A DNA stretch of 64,000 bases from Mesobacterium pallidum (lineage in GTDB: Bacteria > Pseudomonadota > Alphaproteobacteria > Rhodobacterales > Rhodobacteraceae): contig NZ_JAIMID010000001.1 of assembly GCF_019966535.1 (NCBI RefSeq), forward strand, positions 434,001 to 498,000, read 5' to 3'. The notes beneath the pieces were generated by a model. The model saw only the letters and a program-made list of their open reading frames with translations, was not told the origin of the DNA and made no database searches. Below, in pieces: positions 8,787 through 19,167 of this stretch (the stretch's first letter is position 1; every line of letters starts with the position of its first letter). The translations under genes were made by a program, and so were the position numbers.

Positions 8787-9446
8787 ATGTGTGGACGTTT
8801 CGCCGTGACCCTGCCGCCTGACGCCATGGCGCGCCTCTTCGAGGCGGTGCCGGGGAACGACCTGCCGGATGTGCCGAATTACAACGTCTGCCCGACCACG
8901 CAGGTGCACGTGGTTTTTGGCGATGAAGGGCGGCGGCTGGGCGGGATGCGCTGGGGATTCATTCCGCATTGGTACAAGGCGCCGAACGATGGCCCGCTGC
9001 TGATCAATGCCCGGGCCGAGACGATTGCCGACAAGCCCGCCTTTCGCGCCGCCTGTCGCAGCCGGCGCTGCCTGATCCCGTCGGACGGGTTCTATGAATG
9101 GACCCGCACCAAGGAGGAGAAGCTGCCCTGGTTCATCCGGCGCGCCGACGGCGAGCCGCTGGTCATGGCCGGGATCTGGCAGGACTGGGAGCGGGACGGT
9201 GAGACCCTGCGAACCTGCGCCATCGTCACGACCGAGGCGACCGGGCCGATGGCCGAGATCCACCACCGCGTGCCGGTGATCCTCGATCCCGCGGCCTGGG
9301 CGCTGTGGCTGGGCGAGGAGGGCAAGGGCGCGGCCACGCTGATGCAGCCGCCGGGGGACGAGGTGCTGGCCTTTCACCGGGTGGACAAGGCGGTCAATTC
9401 CAACCGCGCCAGCGGGCCGGAGCTGATCGAGCCGATCGAGGTCTGA
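8787..9446 (+). CDS. SRAP-domain DNA-protein crosslink protein (YedK/HMCES family)
   Basis: 219 residues, normal for the family. SRAP proteins shield abasic sites in single-stranded DNA by forming a thiazolidine link through Cys2, which is present as MCGRF. The other active-site features are also visible: INARAET, the glutamate in PSDGFYEW and the histidine in EIHHRVPVIL. The frame is open for nearly 2 kb upstream over the antisense of dnaX, but Cys2 directly after Met fixes the true start, because the initiator must be removed to expose it. It is divergent from dnaX, 114 bp away. Confidence 0.94.
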   Translation: MCGRFAVTLPPDAMARLFEAVPGNDLPDVPNYNVCPTTQVHVVFGDEGRRLGGMRWGFIPHWYKAPNDGPLLINARAETIADKPAFRAACRSRRCLIPSDGFYEWTRTKEEKLPWFIRRADGEPLVMAGIWQDWERDGETLRTCAIVTTEATGPMAEIHHRVPVILDPAAWALWLGEEGKGAATLMQPPGDEVLAFHRVDKAVNSNRASGPELIEPIEV

Positions 9447-9488
9447 AGGCAGGGCGCCTCACGCCCTTGCGGCCTGCTTCGCCGGCGC

Positions 9489-11387
9489 TCATGGCCCGGG
9501 GGCGGGCGGCACATCGGGGCGCGGGGACGCGGGCGGCAGGTCGCGGGCCATCGCGCGGGCGCAGCGGCGCAGCTCGGCCCGCAGCTTGTCGCGCGCCAGC
9601 GGCTTGGCCAGGAACCCGTTCATCCCCGCCTCGCGGCAACGCGCCACGTCATCGTCGAAGGCGCTGGCGGTAAAGCCGATGATCCAGGTCTCGCCCAGGG
9701 TGCCACCCATGCCGCGGATGCGGCGGGTCGCCTCGAGCCCGTCCATGCCAGGCATGTGGACATCCATCAGAACCGCGTCGAAGAATTCCATCTGCATCCG
9801 GTCGAGCGCGTCCTCGGCATCTTCGGACACCGCCGGAAAATGCCCCATCCGGGACAGGATCGCGCTGGCGATCTTGCGGTTGACCTTGTTGTCATCGACA
9901 ACGAGCACGCGCAGCCCCTCCGGGTCGGTCTCGTTCGGGATCTCGGCGGGCCTGGCCGGCAGCGCCTCCGGATCGCTGGGCGGCATCGGCAGCTCGAAGA
10001 CGAAGGTGCTGCCGATGCCGAGATCGCTTTCGACCCAGATCGCGCCCTCCATCGCCTCGACCAGGGCCTTGCAGATCGGCAGGCCCAGCCCTGTGCCCTG
10101 GAATTCGCGGTTCGAGCGGTTGTCGACCTGTTCGAACCGCTGGAAGACCTTGGGGCGGTCGTCTTCCGAGATGCCGATGCCGGTGTCGCGCACGGAAAAG
10201 CGCAGCATGGGCTTGGGGCTGGCGGGTTCGACGGTGACGTGGATGCCGCCGGAATTGGTGAATTTCAGCGCGTTGCCGACGAGGTTCAGCAGGACCTGGC
10301 GCAGCCGGTCCTCGTCGCCCGTCACCCGCGGAATGACCGAAGGGTCGATCTGCACGGTCAGGGTCAGCCCGCGCTGGTCGGCGGTCACCGCGAACATGGC
10401 GTGCAGCGAGCCGAGCGTGCGCGACAGGTCGAACGGCCGGGGCCGGATCGCCAGCTTGCCCTCGTCGAGCTTGGCGATGTCGAGGATGTCGTCGATGACC
10501 GAGCGCAGCGCATGGCCGCTGTCGACGATGGTGTTGACCAGCTCGCGCTGCGGCTCTTCCAGGTCGGTTTCAAGCAGCAACTGGGCGATCGGGATGATGC
10601 CGTTCAGCGGTGTGCGGATCTCGTGGCTCATTGTGGCCAGGAACCGCGACTTGACCTCGGCATTGTGGCGCGCCTCGTCACGGGCGGCGATCAGACGTTC
10701 CTCGTTCAGGTGGATGCGTTCGCGCATCCGGGCAAAGCCGTAGGTCAGCGTGCCGATCTCGTCCCGGGTCATGCGCGGCAGCTCGGCCTCGTAATCGCCG
10801 CGCGACAGGCGGCGCGCCGCGCTTGACAGCAGCATGATCGGCCGCACCACCACGCGGTCGATGCCGACCAGCGTGAAGGCGACGCCGACGACGCAGGCCA
10901 GCGTCATGAAGCCGAAGATGGTGCGGAACTGGCGCATCGCGGCATGGTAGGTCGGGGCGTAGTCACTGGTGATCTCGATCGTGGCGATCCGGCGGCCGTC
11001 GAACATGATGTCGCGCGAAATCGGCACCATGTGATCGCCGGTGGCAGCGGGCACCGCGGACAGCGGGTAAAGCTGCCGCCCGTCCGGCGCATTCAGCACC
11101 ACGCGCGTCCAGCGCCGGTTGCCGGTCTGCAGGCTGCGCAGGCTGGAATAGACCGCGCTGAAATGCGACTGCAGGATCAGCGGGGTCAGCGCCTCGGAGA
11201 GGATGTCGAGCTCGCTCTCCAGCTTCTGCCGCTCGGTCCGTTCGATGCTGCTGCGCAGCTCGGACACCCAGGCGCCCGCGACCAGCAGCACCGCCAGCAC
11301 GGCGACGGTTGCGAACCGCAGCATGAAGCGTTCGCGCAGGGTGCCGCTGAGGGCAAAGCGGCGCTTGCCGGACCGCAGGCTGGTCAT
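9489..11387 (-). CDS. hybrid sensor histidine kinase with receiver domain
   Basis: 632 residues. Order: membrane segment about 24-41, periplasmic sensor of about 115 residues, membrane segment about 156-176, HAMP, HisKA with phospho-acceptor His255 (MSHEIRTPLNG), HATPase_c (N-box GNALKFTN, D401 of DTGIG, GTGLGL), and a receiver domain from about 493 with phospho-acceptor Asp542 (LMDVHMPGMDG). The start is chosen by an AGGAGAG ribosome site. It lies 16 bp downstream of the PhnD-like binding-protein gene and has no DNA-binding regulator beside it, so its output must go to a phosphotransferase or regulator elsewhere. The periplasmic partner may present the ligand to the sensor. Confidence 0.93.
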   Translation of the reverse strand: MTSLRSGKRRFALSGTLRERFMLRFATVAVLAVLLVAGAWVSELRSSIERTERQKLESELDILSEALTPLILQSHFSAVYSSLRSLQTGNRRWTRVVLNAPDGRQLYPLSAVPAATGDHMVPISRDIMFDGRRIATIEITSDYAPTYHAAMRQFRTIFGFMTLACVVGVAFTLVGIDRVVVRPIMLLSSAARRLSRGDYEAELPRMTRDEIGTLTYGFARMRERIHLNEERLIAARDEARHNAEVKSRFLATMSHEIRTPLNGIIPIAQLLLETDLEEPQRELVNTIVDSGHALRSVIDDILDIAKLDEGKLAIRPRPFDLSRTLGSLHAMFAVTADQRGLTLTVQIDPSVIPRVTGDEDRLRQVLLNLVGNALKFTNSGGIHVTVEPASPKPMLRFSVRDTGIGISEDDRPKVFQRFEQVDNRSNREFQGTGLGLPICKALVEAMEGAIWVESDLGIGSTFVFELPMPPSDPEALPARPAEIPNETDPEGLRVLVVDDNKVNRKIASAILSRMGHFPAVSEDAEDALDRMQMEFFDAVLMDVHMPGMDGLEATRRIRGMGGTLGETWIIGFTASAFDDDVARCREAGMNGFLAKPLARDKLRAELRRCARAMARDLPPASPRPDVPPAPGP

Positions 11388-11403
11388 CGTCGCTCTCCTG
11401 CCC

Positions 11404-12231
11404 TCACTCGACCGCGAACTCCTCGAGGCCAAGCTCGGCGATGGGGGCGTAGTCTGACGCCTCGGCCGGCACGGGCTGCTGGATCGGCACACCGGCCAGC
11501 AGGGCGCGGCCCTCCTCGGTCGATCCCAGAGCGATCAGGGCATCGCGCACCTTTGCCGCCATCGTCTCGGGCACGCGGGGGTGCACGGCAAAGGGATGCG
11601 GCGCCACGCGCGGCGTCTCGAAGATGATCTGCAGCCGGTTGCGCAGTTCCGCCGGCTGGCTGTCGAAGGTGCTTTTCACCCCGCCGGCCGCGGCGGTTTC
11701 ACCAAGGGCCACGTTCAGGTAGGCGGAATCGTGGGTCTGGACATAGCGTTCCTCGAAGCTCAGCCCGTACTGGCGCGCAAGCACGGCGCGCATCAGCAAC
11801 GAGGCCCCGAGCGCATTGGGCGCCGGAAAGGCGATGATGGCCCCTTCGAGCGAGTCCAGCGTGTCGAAACGGCTGTCCCGCGCCGTCACCAGCACGCCGT
11901 ATAGTGCGCGGTTGCCGTCGCGCACCAGTGGCCGGTAGTCGCTGGTGCCAATGGTCTGCACCAGGTGATAGGGGTTCATGAAGGCGAAATCGTAATCCCC
12001 GTTCCGCAATTCGCGTTCGAAATGCGGGATTGTCGGCGCGCCCCTGAGGACAAACTCATGCCCCGTCGCCTCGGACAGGTAGCGGGTAATGGGCAGCCAG
12101 GTGTCGGCGATGCGCCGCGCGTCGAACTGCGGCACCACCCCGATGGTATAGTGGTCCGCCCGTGCCGGGCCAAGCAGGACCAGCACGCCGACCAGCGCCA
12201 GCCAGGCGGCCCGAAAACGTGAACGCGACAT
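11404..12231 (-). CDS. PhnD-like phosphate/phosphonate-type periplasmic binding protein
   Basis: 275 residues. The signal peptide (AWLALVGVLVLLGPARA) ends near residue 26. The mature part begins DHYTIGVVPQFDARRIADTW and contains DYDFAFMNPYHLV and FPAPNALGASLLMRAVLA, all standard for PhnD/SsuA-like (Phosphonate-bd, PF12974) periplasmic proteins. No phnC or phnE transport genes are near; instead the hybrid kinase follows after 16 bp. I infer a sensory rather than transport role. The ligand cannot be read from the sequence. Confidence 0.88.
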   Translation of the reverse strand: MSRSRFRAAWLALVGVLVLLGPARADHYTIGVVPQFDARRIADTWLPITRYLSEATGHEFVLRGAPTIPHFERELRNGDYDFAFMNPYHLVQTIGTSDYRPLVRDGNRALYGVLVTARDSRFDTLDSLEGAIIAFPAPNALGASLLMRAVLARQYGLSFEERYVQTHDSAYLNVALGETAAAGGVKSTFDSQPAELRNRLQIIFETPRVAPHPFAVHPRVPETMAAKVRDALIALGSTEEGRALLAGVPIQQPVPAEASDYAPIAELGLEEFAVE

Positions 12232-12316
12232 GACCCGACCTCCGGCGGTGATTGCGGCTGCGGTTCTCAGGCGATATCGGACAGGTGTTAAGAACTCGAC
12301 AAAGGAGGCCGGGGCG

Positions 12317-13000
12317 ATGGCGCGGACCGGGCTGGTAATCTTCGATTGCGACGGGGTCGTGATCGACAGCGAGGCGATCAGCGCGCGCATGCTGGTGGCC
12401 GAACTGGCCGGCCACGGGGTCGAGATCGACATGGCCTACGTGGCGCGGCATTTCCTGGGGCGCAGCTACAAGGTGGTGCTGGACCAGGTCCGACGTGCGT
12501 TCGGCGTGGTCCTGCCCGAGGGGTTCGAGGCCGAGTACCGCGCCCGGCTGATCGGGGCCTTTCGACGTGATCTCAAGGTCATGCCGGGCGTAGCTGACGT
12601 ATTGCACGAACTTTCCGTGCCCTATTGCCTGGCCACCAGCTCCTCGCCCGAGCGGGTGCGTCAATCGCTTGACCTGGTGGGGCTGGCAGGCGCCTTTGCC
12701 GGGCGGGTCAACACCGCCTCCGAGGTGGCGAACGGCAAGCCGGCGCCCGATCTGTTCCTGCTGGCGGCCGAGCGGATGGGCGTGCCACCGGCCGAGTGCC
12801 TGGTGATCGAGGACAGCCGCGCGGGGATCGAGGCGGGGCTTGCCGCGGGCATGCAAGTCTGGCGATTCACCGGCGGAACGCATCTTGCCGGGCTCGACCT
12901 CGGGGCCGAACCGGGGCCGCAGCCGCACGCGACGTTTGCAAGCTTTGCGGATTTCTTCCACATTGCCCCGCATCTTTCACGAAAGGAGACAGGCCCATGA
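12317..13000 (+). CDS. HAD-superfamily hydrolase (beta-phosphoglucomutase-like)
   Basis: 227 residues. Motif I FDCDGVVIDSE, motif II TSS in CLATSSSPERV, motif III Lys in NGKPAPD and motif IV VIEDSRAG place it in HAD subclass IA (phosphatases and phosphoglucomutases). A cap domain lies between motifs I and II. The start is set by AAAGGAGG 9 bp upstream. Its stop overlaps the start of the SorC-type regulator (ATGA), and the polyol operon follows, so it probably removes phosphate from a sugar or polyol phosphate. The substrate is not evident. Confidence 0.9.
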   Translation: MARTGLVIFDCDGVVIDSEAISARMLVAELAGHGVEIDMAYVARHFLGRSYKVVLDQVRRAFGVVLPEGFEAEYRARLIGAFRRDLKVMPGVADVLHELSVPYCLATSSSPERVRQSLDLVGLAGAFAGRVNTASEVANGKPAPDLFLLAAERMGVPPAECLVIEDSRAGIEAGLAAGMQVWRFTGGTHLAGLDLGAEPGPQPHATFASFADFFHIAPHLSRKETGP

Positions 13001-13956
13001 ACCGCGTGGCAGCCGACGACACCGGCGCCGGACGGCGCGATCTCGCGGCGCGGGCGGCCTGGCTGTACTACGTCGCCGGGATGACCCAGGACCAGGTCGC
13101 GCGCGAGCTGGGCATTTCGCGCCAGCGGGCGCAACGGCTGGTGGCGCTGGCCGTGTCCGAGAACCTGATCCGGGTGCGCATCGACCACCCGATCGCCGAA
13201 TGTCTCGAACTGGAACGCGACCTGCGCGGCCATTACGCGCTTGACTGGGTGCGCGTCGCCCCGGCGCTGGCGGCGGGGGACGAGGCGCTGACCGCGCTCG
13301 CCCCCTTTGCCGCGCCCTCGATCGAAAGCGTCTTTGCCGACGGTGCGCCGCGGCTCGTGGCGCTGGGCACCGGGCGGACGCTGCGCGCGGTGATCGAGCA
13401 GATGCAGACCATGGACGGCAAGCACCACAAGGTGGTGTCGCTGATCGGCAACGTCTCGCCCGACGGCTCGGCCTCGTTCTACGAGGTCATCATGCGCGTT
13501 GCCGACAAGACCGGCGCGGCGCATTACCCGATGTCGGCCCCGGTGATGGCCCGCAGCCTTGAAGAGCTGGCGACCTTCCGCGACCTTCCGCACGTGAAAA
13601 GCACCATGGCACTGGCGCGTTCGGCCGACCTGACCATCGTCGGGATCGGCCAGATGGATGACAGCGCGCCGCTGCTCAAGGACGGGTTCATCACCGCCGA
13701 GCAACTGGCCAGCCTGCGTGCGGCCGGGGCGGTGGGCGAGATCTGCAGCCATATCTTCGACGCCGAGGGGCGGTATCTCGACCACCCGGTGAACGACCTG
13801 ATGGTGGGCCAGCGGCTGATGTCGGGCAGCGCCCGGCGGCTCTGCATCGGCGGCGGGCGCGAGAAGCAGGCCGCCCTGAGGGCGGCGCTGAAGGGCCGCC
13901 TGATCACCGATCTCATCACCGACGAAAACACCGCCCGGGCCCTGCTGGCCGGTTGA
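12997..13956 (+). CDS. SorC/DeoR-type sugar-binding transcriptional regulator
   Basis: 319 residues. The N-terminal helix-turn-helix (WLYYVAGMTQDQVARELGISRQRAQRLVA) is followed by the SorC sugar-phosphate-binding domain (ALGTGRTLRAVIEQM, VVSLIGNVSPDGSAS, DLTIVGIGQMD, GEICSHIFDAEG). Proteins of this type sense phosphorylated sugars and control polyol and pentose operons. It overlaps the HAD gene by 4 bp and precedes smoE, which it most likely controls through the palindromic site at 14073. Confidence 0.93.
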   Translation: MNRVAADDTGAGRRDLAARAAWLYYVAGMTQDQVARELGISRQRAQRLVALAVSENLIRVRIDHPIAECLELERDLRGHYALDWVRVAPALAAGDEALTALAPFAAPSIESVFADGAPRLVALGTGRTLRAVIEQMQTMDGKHHKVVSLIGNVSPDGSASFYEVIMRVADKTGAAHYPMSAPVMARSLEELATFRDLPHVKSTMALARSADLTIVGIGQMDDSAPLLKDGFITAEQLASLRAAGAVGEICSHIFDAEGRYLDHPVNDLMVGQRLMSGSARRLCIGGGREKQAALRAALKGRLITDLITDENTARALLAG

Positions 13957-13981
13957 CCACATCCTGATCCCGACGCGCCTG

Positions 13982-14014
13982 ACCGCCCGTGGCCCCGCCG
14001 GCCGCGGGCGGTTT
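13982..14014 (+). terminator. Rho-independent terminator after the regulator gene
   Basis: A 13-bp stem (ACCGCCCGTGGCC against GGCCGCGGGCGGT, one G-U pair) with a 5-base loop, followed by TTTCGTCGT. It separates the HAD-regulator pair from the polyol operon. Confidence 0.8.
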
Positions 14015-14072
14015 CGTCGTGTAACTCCTTAAAAACAGCCCGTCCTGCCTGAAAACAAGTCACTCGGAAAAT

Positions 14073-14106
14073 CTTGGTTGACACGAATCAAGCCTTGAGT
14101 GAGTAA
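14073..14106 (+). promoter_or_regulatory. candidate promoter and operator of the polyol operon
   Basis: TTGACA at 14078-14083 is a perfect -35 box; the -10 is not obvious (GAGTAA at 14101 gives 17-bp spacing). Overlapping it is the imperfect inverted repeat CTTGGTT-GACACG-AATCAAG (14073-14092), a plausible SorC-family operator. A second palindrome, GCATATGC, lies at 14122-14129. Confidence 0.45.
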
Positions 14107-14186
14107 TTGTGCACGTGATGGGCATATGCTCAGTTTGACACTCGAACTGGCCTGGCCCGGAAAAGAACACGATTGGGAGGACAATC

Positions 14187-15491
14187 ATGAACACGCACGT
14201 TCGCGCCCTGATGGGTGCGTGCGCCCTGGGCGCATTGGCAACCGCAAGCATGGGCGAGACCCTGACCATCGCCACCGTCAACAACGGTGACATGATCCGC
14301 ATGCAGGGCCTGACCGACGATTTCTCGGAAAAGACCGGCCACGAGGTCGAGTGGGTGACGCTCGAGGAAAACGTGCTGCGCCAGCGCGTCACCACCGACA
14401 TCTCGACCAAGGGCGGTGCCTTCGACATCATGACCATCGGCATGTACGAGACCCCGATCTGGGGTGCGAACGGCTGGCTGGTCCCGCTGGACGATCTCAG
14501 CGAAGAATACGACGTGGGCGACATCCTGCCCGCAATGGCCGGCGGCCTGAGCCATGACGGCACGCTTTACGCGGCGCCGTTCTACGGCGAAAGCTCGATG
14601 ATCATGTACCGCACCGACCTGATGGAAAAGGCGGGCCTCGAGATGCCCGACGCCCCGACTTGGGACTTCATCCGCGAAGCGGCCGCGGCGATGACCGACC
14701 GCGACGCCGACATCAACGGCATCTGCCTGCGCGGCAAGGCCGGCTGGGGTGAGGGCGGCGCCTTCATCACCGCGATGTCCAACTCGTTCGGCGCACGCTG
14801 GTTCGACATGGACTGGAACGCCCAGTTCGACACCCAGCCCTGGAAGGACACGCTGGAATTCTTCGTCGGCATGATGAACGAATCCGGCCCGGCGGGCTAT
14901 GCCACGAACGGCTTCAACGAGAACCTGTCGCTGTTCCAGCAGGGCAAGTGCGGCATGTGGATCGACGCCACCGTGGCCGCGTCCTTCGTGACCAACCCGA
15001 ACGAATCCGAAGTCGCCGACAGCGTGGGCTTTGCCCTGGCGCCCGACAACGGCCTTGGCAAGCGGTCGAACTGGCTTTGGGCCTGGGCCCTGGCGATCCC
15101 CGCCGGCACCCAGAAGGAAGCCGCGGCCAAGGAATTCATCGAATGGGCCACCTCGAAGGACTACATTGCGCTGGTTGCCGAGAACGAAGGCTGGGCCAAC
15201 GTCCCCCCGGGCGCGCGCACCTCGCTCTACGAGAACCCGAACTACATGGAAGTGCCCTTCGCCAAGATGACGCTGGACTCGATCCTCACGGCTGACCCGA
15301 ACAACTCGACGGTCGAGCCGTCGCCCTATGTCGGCGTGCAGTTCGCGGCCATCCCCGAGTTCGCGGGCATCGCCACCGAGGTGAGCCAGGAGTTCTCGGC
15401 CGTCTATGCCGGTCAGCAGACCGTGGATGAAGCCCTCGCCAAGGCGCAGGACATCACCAACGAGGCGATGGAAGCCGCAGGCTACCGCTAA
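14187..15491 (+). CDS. smoE: polyol (sorbitol/mannitol) ABC transporter substrate-binding protein
   Basis: 434 residues. A type 1 extracellular solute-binding protein with a signal peptide (LMGACALGALATASMG). The mature chain starts ETLTIATVNNGDMIRMQGL and carries the family signature GAFDIMTIGMYETPIWG. Strong similarity in pattern to SmoE of Rhodobacter sphaeroides and to MtlE-type proteins. GGGAGG lies 8 bp upstream of the start. It is the first gene of smoEFGK-smoS-mtlK; the hairpin after it likely keeps its level above that of the permeases. Confidence 0.93.
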   Translation: MNTHVRALMGACALGALATASMGETLTIATVNNGDMIRMQGLTDDFSEKTGHEVEWVTLEENVLRQRVTTDISTKGGAFDIMTIGMYETPIWGANGWLVPLDDLSEEYDVGDILPAMAGGLSHDGTLYAAPFYGESSMIMYRTDLMEKAGLEMPDAPTWDFIREAAAAMTDRDADINGICLRGKAGWGEGGAFITAMSNSFGARWFDMDWNAQFDTQPWKDTLEFFVGMMNESGPAGYATNGFNENLSLFQQGKCGMWIDATVAASFVTNPNESEVADSVGFALAPDNGLGKRSNWLWAWALAIPAGTQKEAAAKEFIEWATSKDYIALVAENEGWANVPPGARTSLYENPNYMEVPFAKMTLDSILTADPNNSTVEPSPYVGVQFAAIPEFAGIATEVSQEFSAVYAGQQTVDEALAKAQDITNEAMEAAGYR

Positions 15492-15505
15492 GGTCTCCTC
15501 CCGGT

Positions 15506-15539
15506 GCCGGGGGGTGGCAGCCGATCGCTGCCCCCCGGC
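15506..15539 (+). promoter_or_regulatory. intercistronic hairpin between smoE and smoF
   Basis: GCCGGGG and GGCAGC pair with GCTGCC and CCCCGGC around a CGATC loop, with a 3-base bulge. The following sequence is T-rich but not a clean T run. Such hairpins after binding-protein genes commonly stabilise or partly terminate the transcript. Confidence 0.6.
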
Positions 15540-15624
15540 CGTTCCATTCGTTTGTTCCTTTATTCGACCCCGATCGCCGCCCGAAGGGCGGTGCCCGACC
15601 CGCTGTCCATGGGAGGATGACGTC

Positions 15625-16491
15625 ATGGCGACACAGCAGTCGCGGTCAGCAGCCAGGTTGATGATGGCCCCCGCGGTCATCCTCCTCCTGGGATGGATGC
15701 TGGTGCCGCTCACGATGACGCTTTACTTTTCGTTCAAGACCTACCTGCCGCTGCGCGGCGGGGACCTGGGATGGGCGGGGTTCGAGAATTACACCCGCTT
15801 CGTCAGCTCCAGCTCATTCTGGCCGGCGGTGCAGACCACGCTGGTGATCGTGGTCGGTGTGCTGATCATCACCGTCTGCCTCGGCATCCTGCTGGCGATC
15901 CTGCTGGACCAGCCGATGTGGGGGCAGGGGATCGTGCGCATCCTGGTGATCGCGCCCTTCTTCGTCATGCCCACGGTGTCGGCGCTGGTCTGGAAGAACA
16001 TGTTCATGGACCCGACCAACGGCCTGCTGGCGCATCTGTGGCGCTTTTTCGGGGCCGAGCCGGTGCAATGGCTGAGCCAGGCGTCGATGCCGTCGCTCAT
16101 CATGATCGTCAGCTGGCAATGGCTGCCCTTCGCCACGCTGATCCTGCTGACCGCGATCCAGTCGCTGGACAGCGAGCAGCTGGAAGCGGCCGAGATGGAC
16201 GGCGCGCCGGTCATCAAGCGGTTCTGGTACATCATCCTGCCGCACCTCGGCCGGGCGATCACCATCGTGATCCTGATCCAGACGATCTTCCTGCTGGCCA
16301 TCTTCGCCGAGATCTTCGTGACCACCGGCGGCGCCTTCGGCACCCGCACCCTGTCGTATCTGATCTTCCAGCGCGTGCTGGAAAGCCAGAACGTGGGCCT
16401 CGGCAGCGCCGGCGGTGTCTACGCCATCATCCTTGCCAATATCGTTGCCGCATTCCTGATGCGCATCGTCGGCAAGAACCTCGACGCGTGA
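15625..16491 (+). CDS. smoF: polyol ABC transporter permease (first)
   Basis: 288 residues. MalF/UgpA-like permease with six predicted membrane segments starting at LMMAPAVILLLGWMLVPLTMTLYF. The EAA loop that contacts the ATPase is seen as EAAEMDGAPVIKRFWYIILP. The start at MATQQSRSAA is chosen because of GGGAGG 8 bp upstream; the open frame reaches back into smoE but without conserved sequence. It pairs with SmoG to form the membrane channel. Confidence 0.94.
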   Translation: MATQQSRSAARLMMAPAVILLLGWMLVPLTMTLYFSFKTYLPLRGGDLGWAGFENYTRFVSSSSFWPAVQTTLVIVVGVLIITVCLGILLAILLDQPMWGQGIVRILVIAPFFVMPTVSALVWKNMFMDPTNGLLAHLWRFFGAEPVQWLSQASMPSLIMIVSWQWLPFATLILLTAIQSLDSEQLEAAEMDGAPVIKRFWYIILPHLGRAITIVILIQTIFLLAIFAEIFVTTGGAFGTRTLSYLIFQRVLESQNVGLGSAGGVYAIILANIVAAFLMRIVGKNLDA

Positions 16492-16504
16492 GGAGGACCT
16501 GACC

Positions 16505-17335
16505 ATGGCACGATCCGTCACGAACCAACGCAAGACGATCAACACCATCGCGGCCTGGGCCGTGGGCCTGTTGATCTTCTTCCCGATCCTCTGGACCATC
16601 CTCACAAGCTTCAAGACCGAAGGGCAGGCCATCGCCGATCCGCCCGTCTGGTTCTTCTTCGACTGGACGCTCGAGAACTACGCGGTCGTTCAGGAACGCT
16701 CGGACTACATGCGGTACCTGTGGAACTCGATCATCATCGCGGGCGGGTCCACCGTTCTGGGCGTGATCATCGCGATCCCCGCCGCCTGGTCCATGGCCTT
16801 TGTCCCATCCAAGCGGACCAAGGACATCCTGCTGTGGATGCTCTCGACCAAGATGCTGCCGGCGGTGGGGGTGCTTTACCCGATCTACCTGCTGTTCATC
16901 AAGCTGGGGCTGCTGGACAGCCGGTTCGGCCTGGTGATCGTGCTGATGCTGATCAACCTGCCGATCATCGTCTGGATGCTGTACACCTACTTCCGCGAAA
17001 TCCCGGGCGAGATCCTGGAAGCCGCGCGGATGGACGGTGCCACGCTGAAGGAAGAGATCCTCTACGTGCTGACGCCGATGGCGGTGCCGGGCATTGCCTC
17101 GACCCTGCTCTTGAACGTCATCCTGGCCTGGAACGAGGCGTTCTGGACGCTGAACCTGACCGCGGCCAACGCGGCTCCGCTCACGGCCTTCATCGCCAGC
17201 TATTCCTCGCCCGAGGGGCTGTTCTACGCGAAACTCTCGGCGGCGTCCGTCATGGCCATCGCCCCGATCCTCATCCTTGGCTGGTTCAGCCAGAAGCAAC
17301 TCGTCCGCGGCCTGACCTTCGGCGCCGTGAAGTAA
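16505..17335 (+). CDS. smoG: polyol ABC transporter permease (second)
   Basis: 276 residues. MalG/UgpE-like permease with six membrane segments beginning IAAWAVGLLIFFPILWTILTSF. The EAA loop is EAARMDGATLKEEILYVLTP. It begins 13 bp after smoF with an AGGAGG ribosome site, so translation is likely coupled. Partner of SmoF. Confidence 0.94.
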   Translation: MARSVTNQRKTINTIAAWAVGLLIFFPILWTILTSFKTEGQAIADPPVWFFFDWTLENYAVVQERSDYMRYLWNSIIIAGGSTVLGVIIAIPAAWSMAFVPSKRTKDILLWMLSTKMLPAVGVLYPIYLLFIKLGLLDSRFGLVIVLMLINLPIIVWMLYTYFREIPGEILEAARMDGATLKEEILYVLTPMAVPGIASTLLLNVILAWNEAFWTLNLTAANAAPLTAFIASYSSPEGLFYAKLSAASVMAIAPILILGWFSQKQLVRGLTFGAVK

Positions 17336-17382
17336 CGCCCGCGCGTCGCGACCGGGCTGAAGGTTAAAGGGAGAAAAGAACT

Positions 17383-18383
<1,001 letters not shown>

Positions 18384-18387
<4 letters not shown>

Positions 18388-19157
18388 CACGGCTGGCTGG
18401 AAAACGCGCGCTGATCACCGGCGCCGCCCGCGGCATCGGGCGGGCCATTGCCGAAGCCTACATGGCCGAGGGGGCAGAGGTCGCGATTGCCGACATCAAC
18501 CTGGCCGCCGCCCGGGACACGGCGGCGGCGCTGGGGGCGGGCTGCCACGCGGTCGAGATGAACGTGACCGACCAGTCCAGCATCGACGCGGGCGTGGCGG
18601 CGGCCGTCTCGGCCATGGGCGGACTCGATATCCTTGTGAACAACGCCGCATTGTTCACTGCCGCGCCCATCACCGAGATCACGCGCGAGGATTTCGACCG
18701 GCTCTTCGCCGTCAACGTCTCGGGCACGCTGTTCACCATGCAGGCGGTTGCCAGGCAGATGATCGCGCAGGGGCAGGGGGGCAAGATCATCAACATGGCC
18801 AGCCAGGCGGGGCGGCGCGGGGAAGCCCTTGTCGCCGTCTACTGCGCCACCAAGGCCGCCGTGATCAGCCTGACCCAATCGGCCGGGCTGAACCTGATCG
18901 CCCACGGGATCAACGTCAACGCCATCGCCCCCGGCGTGGTGGATGGCGAACACTGGGACGGCGTCGATGCCTTCTTTGCCAAGTACGAGAACAAGCCGCT
19001 GGGCCAGAAGAAGGCCGAGGTCGGCGCCGCCGTCCCCTTCGGCCGGATGGGCACGGCCGCGGACCTCACCGGCATGGCGATCTTTCTTGCCACGCCCGAG
19101 GCCGATTACATCGTCGCCCAGACGTACAACGTCGACGGCGGCAACTGGATGAGCTGA
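18384..19157 (+). CDS. smoS: sorbitol (L-iditol) 2-dehydrogenase, SDR family
   Basis: 257 residues. Classical short-chain dehydrogenase: cofactor loop TGAARGIG (12-19), NNAAL, catalytic Ser140, Tyr153 and Lys157 (YCATK). Matches the R. sphaeroides SmoS type, which oxidises D-sorbitol to D-fructose (and galactitol to tagatose) with NAD. Position between smoK and mtlK supports this. The ATGA overlap with smoK couples uptake and oxidation. Confidence 0.92.
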
Positions 19158-19167
19158 GGAGACACAG

